Source: Haematococcus lacustris (taxonomy: Eukaryota > Chlorophyta > Chlorophyceae > Chlamydomonadales > Haematococcaceae). From it: a stretch of 64,000 nucleotides of DNA. Location: NCBI GenBank assembly GCA_030144725.1, contig JASKMD010000003.1, forward strand, positions 9,870,737 to 9,934,736, written 5' to 3'. Below, piece by piece: positions 43,086 to 54,800 of this stretch (its first letter is position 1; every line of letters begins with the position of its first letter). The notes beneath the pieces were generated by a model. It saw only the letters and a program-made list of their open reading frames with translations. It did not search any database and was not told the DNA's origin. The position numbers and the translations under genes are program-made.

Positions 43086-44610
43086 TTGTATGAGTTTTCT
43101 TTTTCTGTCAACTGCGGTCCCTTCATCAGCGGTCATTATGAATGCAGCCACAACCGCTGTAGACACAGCCTTTGACGAACACATCAGCCATCCCTGACAG
43201 CATGGATGTTCACTGCGCTCCCATGGCCTAACCACAACTGACCCGAGGAAAGATTTCTATCTTTCCTCTGGCCTCACTGCACCTGCTGCCAGTTCCACAC
43301 ATCCTCTCTATCCATTGCTCTGCCATGCCATGCACACTTTGACACATCAGTGACACATCTGTCACCATCGTCAAACAGTCAGACATCCAATACACATCTG
43401 TCCGACAATCGTGAGTAGTTTGTGACACATGCATAAGAAACATCTGCAACAACTGCAGCAACCCAGGCCAAGGCTGGGGGCTGATGTTGTGGCTGTGGCA
43501 CGCTGGTGGGCACATGAGCTACTACTAGTCCATAGTACCATGCCTAAGCTGCCATTCTGTGATGAGACGCTGCCAGAAGGCCCGTGTCCCGTCAGGTAAG
43601 GCATCTGTCATTGCTGGGTGTAATGAGCCCTCCTCCTGTAGCACACTGGTGGGTGCACGAGCCCTCTACTAGTAGTCTCACCGTGCGGTACAACGTCCTG
43701 CAGCTACACGTTGACCTGTGTCTTGGCCAGCTGCCAGGGCTCCTGACCACAGCTCCTCAGCTGCACCCATTCCCTGTATCCCTTTTCGTCTGAGTAGCAA
43801 CAATGACAGCAGCAGCAGGTAAGCTGGCAGCACGCGCAAGAACAGCAGCCGCCTCAGTCGGGGAGGTGCTGCCAACAAGGCCAACTTCAGCAGTGGCACA
43901 ATACATCCGACTGAAGACAAAGCTATGTCACCATGACTGTGGTGTGTGTTGTTGCAATGCAGTGAGGCAGGGTGTTGCCAAGCGGTGAGGCAGGGGCTAG
44001 CATAATGCAGGCCAGGTGCAGGTATGCGGGTATAGCTGCGGCAGCTGCTGGGCACATGTGAGGCTGGGTTCACTGACAGGTGCCTCAGTTAGGACACTAA
44101 GTTTGGCCGTATCCTTGCAATCACAAAGGCACCAGGCTTGAGCCGGCTACTGCCAAACAAAGCAAAGCTGATCCGCAACTCATTCGTGTGTTGATCACGA
44201 CAAATAGTGGGTGGAGTACACCCTACCCTGTTGACTGCAGAACTGACCAGACGCACCCACCAAAGCGGATGCTCCCACGCAAGTAGGGGCCCACATGGTG
44301 CAGGTGCGCGAGCCCTGCTGCCAGGGGGCTGTTGCCTGGGCGGCAGCTGTAGATGGCTAGCTGGTCGCGGGGCTGGTACTGGCCTTCGCCTTGCTGGGCA
44401 GCTTCTGGTCCTCCTCCCCTACACAACCCAGGGGAGTCTGCATGGCAGCACAGGAGGCCTCAGCACAAACGCACGCAAACCTACACACACACATCTCAAG
44501 GTACCTTCACCAACAGCCTGCACCCTAATGGGTGGTGAGCAAGCACAGGTCGAGTGCTGCCGGCCAATTGTTTGCAACGCAGCGCCCCTGCTGGAGATTA
44601 AGCATACGGT

Positions 44611-47147
44611 TCAGTCCGCCACTTGCAAGTAGACGCCCTTGGCCACTGAGTCAAGCCCCATGCCCTCCTCCCAACCCTAACCCACATATGTAAGCCCTAG
44701 CACCCCACCCCCTTCCACCCCTGCGCAGCCACTCACTTGGTAGGGACATTGCTGACCTGGTGGTCCCCGTGATGGTCCCGAAGTTCAGGGGGCCCAGGCC
44801 CTTCCCGCTCAGGGTGGATTGGGTGCGGGCAGCCAGGCTGTCCAGGCGCCAAGAGTCTCCCAAAGCACCCAGCCCCTGGCCCCCACCTTGACCTGCTGGC
44901 AGGAAGGGCAGGCCGCTGGTGGGAAGGGGCTGCAGGGCAGAGGGCAGGCGGGGAGGCGGCTGGGAGGAGAAGGCATCCTTGAAAGCCAACGTTAAAGAAG
45001 GGTTGGCAGAGTAGCTGCGTTGGGCCATGCCACCACGGGCGCGGTCGGCGGGAGCCGGCTGACCCCCAGCTGCGGCCGCATGCAGGTCCTGGGCCCGTCG
45101 CGTGCCTGCAATGCCAGACGCGTGGGTGCCAGCGCGGTGTGATAGATTGGGTAAAGTTCATTTCATAGCATAGCGACGCGGTCCGGTGCGCGCAAGGCTG
45201 AGGTGCAGCGCTAATGACTGCCACGCCAGCAGCAGTAGACCGGCTGAGGAATCGGTGGAGCGGAAGGAGCGGTGGTGCGGCATCCACCTGAGTTGGGCGG
45301 CAGGCTGCGGCCTCTAGGAATGTCTGGGTGCGGGTTGTGGCTGAATAGGGCGGTCTCGTCCTCTAGCCGCTTCACACGCTGGGTTTCACGAATGTTGGCA
45401 GCTTCCTGTGGATGCGGAGTGGGAAGGGCAGGGGCCTCAGGGTGTGGGTGTCAGGAGTGGCAGGAGGAGGATTAAGAGGAGGAGATGTGGTGTAAACATG
45501 TCGTCACAAGGCCCTGTGGCCCCTTGGCTTCATGCACCTGACGGTTGCCTGCTCTGACAGCCAGGCTCGGGGCCAGGGCTGCTGTGTGTCCCCTCGCACC
45601 TTCACTAGCTGTTGCTCCAGTGCTGAGGGCTGGGCCACCTTGACCCGCCATGCACCGTCATCTGGTGGCAGGTGCTGCAGGAATGCGACCTTGGCAGCTG
45701 TGCCATCGCCGCCCAGCAGCTCCTGGGCACGGCGGCGCTCCGTGTCACTGACTGCATGCTGGTCAAGGACCTCAAGACTGGGCAGCCGGTGCACCAGCAG
45801 CATCCGGTAGTCAGGCTCCTCACAGCAGGGGTTGCCCTGTGCAGCAGAGCTGGAGCAGGGGGTGGGGTATTGCTGTGTGCGTTGTGGCTGTTGAGAGGAA
45901 GGGGTGCAGAAGGGTCAGCGTGGTGTAGCTTCAGGGTAAGGGGAGAGCAGGACAGGGAGGTGGGGGGTGGAATGAAAGCAAGGTAGTAATGGGAGGTCAG
46001 CACATTGAAGTTGGGTAGGTGAGAGAGCGGGCTTAGAAAGGGAGAAGGTCTGGGAGGTTGTGGGTGTCCTCCCCGGGGCGCAGTGGCTGTCAGGCTTTGG
46101 GAGGAGGCAGGGCTGGGGCAGCTAGAAGCAAGGGGTAGGGGTAGTTGAGCTATGCAGACTGGAGCCTGGGCTGTAATGGCTGCTGCCCCCTGGCTATGCC
46201 TGAGGTTCTTGCATCAGATGCCGCAGCAGCATGCTATGTGCACACATGGAAGGTGAGCTGGCGAACCCCTGGCAGGATGACTGGTACCGCGTGCCCAGGG
46301 TCTGTCTCGAGGTGCAGCCCCTGCCCCTGCTGCTCTAGCTGCTGCCCCTGCTGCTGTAGCTGCTGCCCTCTGACTATCTTCAAGGCTTCCAAAGGACCTG
46401 CATTTCAGCTGTCATGAAGGCACTCATTCACATGGGTCCCCTGGACAGGGGCGTCACAGCCTTGAGCCTGCCTGCTAGTTGCAGAGTGGTAGCTGGGCCA
46501 TGGGACAGACGCCATCAGCTGCCTTGGTGCCTTACTTTGAGGTTCAGGGTTTTCAGGAACTTCAGCTTCCCCAGCTGGGCCACTAGTTTGTCCAGGTCGC
46601 GTAACTGGTTGTTGCTGAGGTCCAGGGTGTCCAGGAAGTGCAGGCAGGCCAGGCTGCCCTTCAGAGTGCAGATTTGGTTGTTCTGGGCACCATGAGGCAG
46701 GAAGAGCACAATGTGGCCATGCGTTTAATGAGATTGTCAACAATTGAGCTGGTCACATGTTCGCTAGGTTGGGCTGGGTGCTCAGCTTCAAGCCATAGTG
46801 TATGGCAAGGGTGCTGTCTTGAGCTGACACGCACGTGAGCATACAGTGTTTTGATGCGGATGTTGGCATCCAGGTTGTTTAGCTTCTTGAGCTTGTTGTT
46901 GTTGAGCCAGAGGCTCTCCAAGCTCACAAACGGCTCAAAGCCACGCAGCTTCTCAATGCCTTTGTTACCAAGGTACAGCTCGGTGCACTCTGCATACGGG
47001 TGCTAAGCTAATGGTGGCAAAGGCGACGCTGAGCCTTGCGACTACAGATGAGACAGGGTCAATGCACGAACCTCTAATGTATTTGGCATTCTTCTCTCCT
47101 TTGCCTGCTAGCTCTTTTGCAGGCTCCGATATCACTACTTTGCTCAT
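44611..47147 (-). CDS. LRRC72-like leucine-rich-repeat protein
   Basis: Spliced gene: exon 1 from ATG 47147 (MSKVVISEPAKELAGKGEK) to about 47070, then 46989-46835, 46682-46536, 45836-45549, 45415-45288, 45105-44737 and a short last exon ending TGA 44611-44613. Joined, the first exons give leucine-rich repeats (TELYLGNKGIEKL, LESLWLNNNKLKKL, LDTLDLSNNQLRDL, LKTLNLK), then the LRR cap GNPCCEEPDYRMLLVHRLPS and LEVLDQHAVSDTERRRA. The pattern closely follows animal LRRC72 and related ciliary LRR proteins, so a flagellar or axonemal scaffold role is likely by analogy. The C-terminal exons encode a basic coiled segment and a Gly/Pro/Ser-rich tail. One intron uses a GC donor (CAG|GCAACC at 45549). 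Confidence 0.75.
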
Positions 47148-47319
47148 CTTCAGGTCGCGCTCCTCCTTCTAAGCGTTGGCATGCTCGCCACTTGTTAAAC
47201 AATGTATCATGCTGTTTAATGCTAGTTGCAAGGACATTTGTATGTACCTTTGGATATGACCATTGTATTCACATGTCATGTGTGGATATGGCAGGCGACC
47301 TGACTTCAGCTTCTCCTAG

Positions 47320-47595
47320 AGGAGTTCAGTTGAGCATTGCTGTGCATGAGCAGAGTCTGACCTTGCACTGCGCCGCATCCAGCCCAACGCCGCACCACAC
47401 CTGGCCCTGGACCACACCTGCGTGTCCAAGGGATCAAAGCAGGGGTCCTGACCCCGGATGTAGCCCACCACGATGCATTCCCGGAAGGAGCGGTGCACTT
47501 CAGCAAACGTGCGTCCTGCAGCCCAGCCGCAGCCACTCGAGCAGGCTCAGCACTCGTTGCACTGACAGGGGCAGCCTCACCACACAGAGTTTTGT
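47320..47595 (-). pseudogene. Inverted duplicate of one channel-gene exon with flanks
   Basis: The reverse complement matches 52793-53073 of the channel gene at roughly 92% by eye, including the exon encoding GRTFAEVRRSFRDCIVVGY and sequence on both sides that is intronic there. Because introns are included this is a DNA-level segmental copy, not a retrocopy. It is isolated and cannot be functional as a channel. Confidence 0.75.
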
Positions 47596-47727
47596 TTGGT
47601 TGGGTGGGGGTGGGGTGTGTGTGTGGGGGGGGTGCATTGTTCATGTAGCCGTGAGGCATCTGCAATACCACCCGGCTTGTAAGACCTACAGTTAGCTGTA
47701 CAGCCGATCATATTCTCCTGACGAGCC

Positions 47728-48822
47728 GTGGCATCATATATCATGTGTCGCCCCTCACGATTCTTTGAACAAAGATATACGATCCCATGCGTTGAGTTCT
47801 CGAGATGTGGCGCTACACTCGGCTATGGTCCCAGGCTCGCAAAGTTGATGTATTCATGCACAAAGGATGCCCCGCGTCCTAGCTGTCTCCCGTGTTTGGG
47901 ACTAGTAAGACACCGTTATGCCCCAGCCTATCCTCGCCGCAGCGCAGCTGCTCGCATAATCACAACTCGAGCACCGGACACTTCGGACTCAGTAGCACCG
48001 AGCACTTCGGACTCAGTAGCATCAGACTCGGAAGCATCAAGCGCAGTAGCCGCTGAGGATGTCAACGAGCAGCCTGACCTGGAGGTTGTCGAGGATTGTG
48101 CTGAGGAGTGGGTTGCGAAGGATTGGACACACGAGGAGTGGAAGCTGGCAATGCAAACAATAGACCTCGACCATGTGGACCAAGTGGATGCATGCGCGCA
48201 CATTGGGTCCCACATGGACCCTCCTGGGCCAGTGCCGCCCGACGGGGCTCGGACAAATCCCGGACTAAACAGCACCACCGCCCTTGTTTTGGTCAAGCGA
48301 TCAAAAAGCCGCAGTAAAGGCTCCAAGAAGCTGCTCAAGCTCTTAGTGAAAGCAGCTACACGATTTGGTGCGTCAGCACAGCTGGTCACGCTGATGCCGA
48401 TAATGCCTGCCAATCAGCCTAGTGATGATGTGCATGTCTGCATTGTTTACGCAGTCGACACGCTGTCCTCCTTGCCCATCCTTGTCCCAGCCTCATCAAT
48501 GCTGTACCAACCTGTGCTCATCATGGGCCTGGGCCTGGTATGGCTTGGGGCTGGGGCCAGCTTAGTAGGCCTGGCGGCCAGCAAGGTGGTGACATTCAGT
48601 CCTGCAGCTCTTCAGCCACCAGGCTTTGGACTGCTGGTTGCTGCTGGCAGAGTAGTGCAGCACATCAGTGATGCAGCACTGGAGCGCATCGCGGCAGTAT
48701 TTGTGGTGGGTTTGCCAGCACCCGCGCAACCTGGTCAACACGCTCACAACAGATCAGTGACCAGCTGCTCAGCAACACCGCTACATCTCCACACTCCACT
48801 GTTGCAAAACCAGCATAGCTAG
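47728..48822 (+). CDS. Uncharacterised 364-codon frame, possibly the 5' part of the channel gene
   Basis: Not recognised. From ATG 47728, or a later Met, it encodes an Arg/Ser/Ala-rich N-terminus that could target an organelle, then an acidic region (DSEASSAVAAEDVNEQPDLE), a basic Lys/Ser stretch (KRSKSRSKGSKKLLKLL) and a hydrophobic segment (VLIMGLGLVWLGAGASLVGL) that could span a membrane. It lies on the same strand and about 30-100 bases upstream of the first recognised channel exon, so it may be a first exon of that gene, with a donor such as GTGGTG near 48702, rather than an independent gene. Confidence 0.45.
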   Translation: MASYIMCRPSRFFEQRYTIPCVEFSRCGATLGYGPRLAKLMYSCTKDAPRPSCLPCLGLVRHRYAPAYPRRSAAARIITTRAPDTSDSVAPSTSDSVASDSEASSAVAAEDVNEQPDLEVVEDCAEEWVAKDWTHEEWKLAMQTIDLDHVDQVDACAHIGSHMDPPGPVPPDGARTNPGLNSTTALVLVKRSKSRSKGSKKLLKLLVKAATRFGASAQLVTLMPIMPANQPSDDVHVCIVYAVDTLSSLPILVPASSMLYQPVLIMGLGLVWLGAGASLVGLAASKVVTFSPAALQPPGFGLLVAAGRVVQHISDAALERIAAVFVVGLPAPAQPGQHAHNRSVTSCSATPLHLHTPLLQNQHS

Positions 48823-48850
48823 AGAGCTTCATGTTGCATGGAAGCTGAGC

Positions 48851-51800
48851 ATGCATGCCATGCTGCCCATGCCGGTGGTGCCCATGCAGACGTGGTCAAC
48901 CCAGTCACTCCCCCTGAAGGTGCCCATGGTGCTGCTGGCTGCCGTGCCTCTGGTGCTGGTGCTGGCAGCAGCCTACCATCGCGCTACAGGCACCCCTTGG
49001 GAGGTCGCACTCCTCAAGATCCACGCTGTGGTTCACCGCCAGCCAGTGGGTGACCCTCCCACACCAGCTGAATCCCAACCTAACAAGTGTGGCAGTGTGC
49101 ATGGTAACACAGTACGCTCTATGATGACGCAGGGTGCAAACATGGTGTCTGAGAAGTCACTTGCTGGCCTGCTTCTTCTCAATGTGTCCTTCTTCTCGGG
49201 CATGTTCCTGGTGCGCTTTTGCAGCACCAAGGTCCATTGCTAACCTGTCCAGCACCAGCCAAGGCCATTCGAGTGTGGTGCAGGTGGCGGTCTTGTTTGG
49301 GCTGGTATCTGATGAAGTGAAGCGATCATTCCGGTGGGTTCCAGCCTCAGCTTCCTCGGCTATCCCTTCATTGCAAATGTCCTGTGGGTCATATGCAGAT
49401 CAGGCCAAAAGGACACTGCCACTGCTGCTGCTACTGCTGCTGCAGGGATGTGAAGAACGGTGCATTTGCAATTAGAGGGAGTGGTCATATCCTTATTCTG
49501 AACCACAATCGCCACACCATCCCTTTGCTCAGGTCAGGCCACGAACATGAATCTGTGTGTGGACACGATATTGAGGGTGCAGAGTCCCTCAGAGGCAGAG
49601 CACCACTCGCGCCCCATCAGTCTGTTGTCCAAGGTCTTTTCTGAACTAGTGCTTACCAGTGCACTTTTGCGCTGTGCTGGCGGCAGGCAGCTGGGCAATG
49701 GGCGGCGATACAGCGAGGATGCTTTCTTCCGCCAGCCTGTTGTCATCATGGCAGACAAACCCAAGCATGAGATGGTGAGTAACCCATCCACCCTTGCTGA
49801 ACCACTTGGCTGATGTGGCTACGGGGATGTCGCCCCTTGCCTACTCCTTTGTACAGGACGAGTAGAATGCTTCCCCATGACGCTCAATAGGGTAGACCCA
49901 ACTTCAAGCCAGGACCTCGTACTTCTATCATCCTATTTTCATGCTGGCTGGCTGGCTTCCTGGCTTGCTGGCTTGCTGGCTTGCTGGCTTGCTTCGTGAC
50001 AGACGACACTTTTATTCAGCTCTGATGATTGCCTCCCGGCCATCTGCTACTGACGCAGTCCCCTTAAGCCTGGTGTGAAGTACACGCCGCAACTACTGCT
50101 GCTGACGCTGCCACTGACTAAGCTCCTGGCTGCTGTGGTATACATGGCTGCAGGATGACGAGATCACTGCTAGGCTCAAATCCACCTCTCTGGACATCGT
50201 GACACGCTCAGGTGGGCGTCTGCAAGCACCCCCTGGGATGCCTGCAGATGTCGCAGACCGTTATGCTAGCTGGTGAAGCCGCAGCAGGAGTAGGACGAGG
50301 GAGTGGCTGGGTGGCTGGGGCACCTCCGCGGTGCATGAGTTGCTGCCAGCTTGGGCCATGGGGGAACATGCTGCCCCAGGTGGCTGGCTAAGGTCACAAG
50401 GATAGCCATGCTCCTGTGCCTGAACCGATCAAATACATGATGTGTGGCTGCATGTCGCATGGCAGCCAAGGACGCCTAAGCTTTGCTGCTAGCTGGGCAT
50501 GGTTGATGAGGTAGAGCACTCTCCAGAGAGCACACGGGCTAGGCACCGGCTTAGCTTGTAGGCAGTTGTCGCCATGTGGCGACCCACACATCCGGTGGGC
50601 TACTGCTCCAATCCTGCCCCAGATGTGCATCATCAGCACACGCAGTCAGATGTCATTAAGAATGTGCAGACACGTACCCATCCTAGTGACTGGCTGCTTG
50701 CCCTGCCCTGCCGTGCACATTACACCTCTGCTCAGTTGTCCTTACCTGTGATTGCAATGGGCTGCTGGGCGTGCTGCCTGGCTCAAAATGGTCATCATTC
50801 GATGTGCTGGCCCAGGTCTGAGCATTGCCCTCCCAATGCAGTCCAGCTCGGGTCAGCTCCTCACTCAACTTCACTTCGCAGCTCTCCACTCAAAGTGGCT
50901 GCTATCTTGATGCTGCTGTTGTTGCTGCTGGGCTGCTATTGGCTGAAGCCAGGCTGTCCTGCACTTTGCTTGGCCTGCAGGCAACCCTGCATCGTGCCGT
51001 GACCTTGCCATGGTGGCAGCTGGGCAGGCGGACACAGTCATAGTGCTGCACCCTGACTCCCACACCAGCCAGCAGGCTGCAGAGGCCGTCAAGGCGGCCA
51101 CTGCCATGGCGCTCAGCGTGGAAGGTTAGCCTAGCAGCCCGTCTCTACTCTACAGCCAGGACACCACTGCATGCCTGGCCCAACAGCTGCAGGACCATAG
51201 CGCTTGCACAGACGTCTCACTCTCATTGCAGCCTCAGTATCTCCCTGGCAGCATCACCATCACACGGTTTCCGACCAAGTGCTCACCACCCACGGGCAAG
51301 CGCAGTGCCCTGTCTGACTGCCCTGCCTGGCTAGCCAGGCAATGTAGCAAACAATAGCTGCTTCACAATGCCAGAGTTAGGCATATGAGCAACATGGCCT
51401 GGCAACTGCAGCCTGCGCTTCCCCTAGCATAAGGCATAATGTTTCCACAGCAATTGAATACTCATACTGCTCATCAGATACCAAGAAGTGTTGGTGGTGA
51501 CAACCTTTGTAACTAAATGTACTGCCTGTACCGCCTGTACTGCCTGCCAACTACTAGCCAACCGCAAACAGGGCACAAAGGGAGTCTCAGGCCACAGGCT
51601 TTGCTGAGATTGTTGCTGGGGCAGTGGGCTGATGTACACAGGGTCTATGCCCCAGCGTTTGCAGTCATGCTCTTTCTCAAGTTCTTAAGGCTTGCAGCTT
51701 GCGCACCTAGGGCCATGGTGTGACTGTCGCATGGAGCAACATGTTTTTTTGCTGCATGTGCAGGGCGACACTCCACACAGAAGGTGGTGATGCAGATGCC

Positions 51801-54800
51801 TAACGAGCTGACCGTGAACGACTACATGAAGTCATTCACCCGCACTGTCAGCACCGCCTGCCCTAGGCTGCCCACTCTCAGTGCAAGCGTGGCCTCCAGT
51901 GCAGCAGGCAGCGCTGCCAGCATGCAGCTGGCGGCAGACAGCTTCGCCATGCAGCAGGCAGCAGCCTGCCCACGTATACTACCCAGCCATGGCACCAACA
52001 TGCAGGTGTGGATTAGCACATGGGCGCATATCACAAGCAATGTTCATGATGCTCTTGCTTGTGGCATTCTGTCAATGCAGCAAGTCCACTGAGGCATGGA
52101 GAACGACACACCAGCAGCGTGCTCTTGCCCGAGCAGCAGCTGTGCCTCAAGCTGTCTGGCGGTGACCACTGTGGCCTGCATCATGCCTGCAGGTGCTGCA
52201 GCTGCCAGACGGCAACTTCATGGACCGGTTCACCTGCCACACCGCCCTGCAGCCAGGAGTGTTCCGTGTGTGGCTCAAGATCCTGCAGCAGGTAAGCAGT
52301 GACTGCACCCCATGACATGTGCCAAGCCAGCGCCGTGGTTGAGGTTTATAAACAGCCGGAGGGACTGCTCAGTGGCAGCAGTACAGCAGTGTTGCAGACT
52401 CCCATCCACCCACCCACCCACCCACCCACCCACCCACCCACCCACCCACCCACCCACCCACCCACCCACCCACCCACCCACCCACCCACCCACCCACCCA
52501 CCCACCCACCCACCCACCCACCCACCCACCCACCCACCCACCCACCCACCCACCCACCCACCCACCCATGGCAATGTAGCAGGCGGCTGGGAGCCACTGA
52601 GTTTTCTGCCTAGCAACAGCGGTCCCAGGCAAGCTCTGTGTGTGGCTGCAGGGCCCCAGCAACGTAAAGCTGCGTGTCAAGGCGCTGCCCGCCATGCTGC
52701 ATGGTGGGCCACTGCCTCCTCCCGAAACCTTTGCATCAGGAGCCAGCTGGCTTCTGTCCTGCTGCCCTGCCCTCCTCTTCAGCAGTGCTACGCAAACAAA
52801 ACACTGTGTGGTGAGGCTGCCCTGTCAGTGCAACGAGTGCTGAGCCTGCTCTAGTGGCTGCGGCTGGGCTGCAGGACGCACGTTTGCTGAAGTGCGCCGC
52901 TCTTTCCGGGACTGCATCGTGGTGGGCTACATCCGGGGTCAGGACCCCTGCTTTGATCCCTTGGACACGCAGGTGTGGTCCAGGGTCAGGTGTGATGCAG
53001 CCTTGGGCTGGGAGCAGAGCAGTGCAAGGTCAGACTCTGCTCATGCACAGCAATGCGCGACTGAACTCCTCAATATCCTATCACAACAGCATCAGAGGCA
53101 GCATTGGCCTGGCACTGGACAACGTACACATCCTATGCTGTATGCGTTTGTCACAGCTTAGTGACATGCAGTGCACCCGGGGCATGTCTGGCATTTTCCA
53201 ATTATCCCTTCTGGCTGTTTGTCTGTCACCCCATCGCACCCTCTGGGTTGCTTGCTGTCACCAGCAGCTCCCTGTCTCCTCCCACCTGCCGCCGCTGCTC
53301 ACTCTGCAGGTCATGCTGCCTGAGCAAGACCGCCTCATCGTGTTGAGCTACGTGGCCAGCCCCGCACCCTGCACCCAGGCCCAGCCCATCTACAAGTGAG
53401 CCAGCACCAAGGCCTAAGTCTGGCACCAAGGGCAGGCCAGGGTCCATGCTGCATGCTATGCTGTGGCCAGCCAGCTCTGGTCCTGCTGCTTCGCCATCCC
53501 CGCCCCTTCCACAATGCTGCTGCTGCTGCTGCAGGGTGGCAGCCAACGCTGCATCGGAGCGCCTGGCCCGTCCCGCGACTTACCAGCCCGCCCCACGCAA
53601 AGTGATTGTGGCAGGTGCCCGCAGCAGGGTGGCCAGGAGCAACACGTCCAGTAGTTACTAGTCTCTGGGACTCCTACTGGAGCTGGGAGGCTGTGTGGCT
53701 GTGTGTGCTCACCACACAGCTGGTTGCTCTGCTGCTGCAGGCTGGCACGCCCCGGAGTTGCCAGACATGGTGCAGGGCTTTGCAGACGCCGCCCCTGAAG
53801 CCAGCCAAATCACCTTCATCCTCCGCCAGGTTAGCTAGGGGCCCAGGCCTGCCCTGTGCCCCACCTACCCCTGGCCTGGCAGCACCCTCACCTCAGCCAC
53901 GGTTACGGTCACACATGCTCTGCCCCATGGCCTCGTTGCATCCTGCCTGGCCCTGCCTGGCCCTCCTGGCCTGCCTGGCCTGCCTGGCCTGCCTGGCCTG
54001 CCTGGCCTGCCTGGCCTGCCTGGCCTGGTACAGGTCAGCAGTTCAAGCAGTGCTGTATGAGGGCACCCTGCACCACCCTCTTGGCAACCAGGCCCTGAAC
54101 ATGATCATGGCTGGCTCAGACCATTCACTTGTGTTGGTGCTGCATGGTGGTGTCAAGACACGCCCTGAAGCCACTGCCCGGGTGTGGCTGGTGCAGGTGC
54201 CCGACCCCTCCCCTCCCAGCAGGGTTGGTGGCTGTCGCTTCACCTACCTGCAAGCTGACCACCCCACCAGCCTGAGGGCCTTGCTGGTGAGCCTTAGCTT
54301 CCTGGCACCTGCGTGCCCCTGGTCCCTCCTCCACACCAATGCCCATCGCCAGGCTGGATTCACCATCAGCCAGCATACACGTGAAATTCAAGACCATCAC
54401 CAGCTTTGCGACCATTCTCATCATCCCACCCAGTACCAAAGCAACACACAGAGTGAGAGGCCGCTACTTGGGCATGATGGGATATTGGAATAGCAGGGGC
54501 TGCGAGTAAAAGGCAGGCTGGCCACAGGTTGTCAAACAGTGTGATAAGTCTTGGACGACACTGGTTTGCCGGATTGAAGCGGTTTGCCGGGTTGAAGCGG
54601 ATCAGTTTTCAGGTCACATCTCATAAAGAATGCTGCCTGAGCTGCAGCTCCCAATGCAGCGATGTCCATGCAGCCCGAGCACGGCACTGCTCGTGGCTTC
54701 CGTTAACTGCCTTGCTGTGCAGGATGCTGGCATCAAGACAGCTGACGCAGTGGTGCTGGGCATGAACGAGGAGCTGCAGTCCCAGGTGAGGGGCAGCTGC

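Larger units (their letters stand above)
41919..44610. other. Intergenic with repeats, no supported gene
   Basis: Contains a 36-bp tandem duplication (42524-42597, GGTGGCGGTGGGCTGATTGG), reiterations of CCCGCACATAGCACCGCACACC (42730-42870) and a SINE-like copy. A possible first exon at 43541-43595 (MPKLPFCDETLPEGPCPVR, followed by GTAAGG) was seen, but no convincing continuation. Confidence 0.4.

Noticed and set aside
52275..52854. Gly-Trp-Val or His-Pro repeat proteins over the CCAC array
   Set aside because: Translations of a tetranucleotide repeat lying in an intron of the channel gene.
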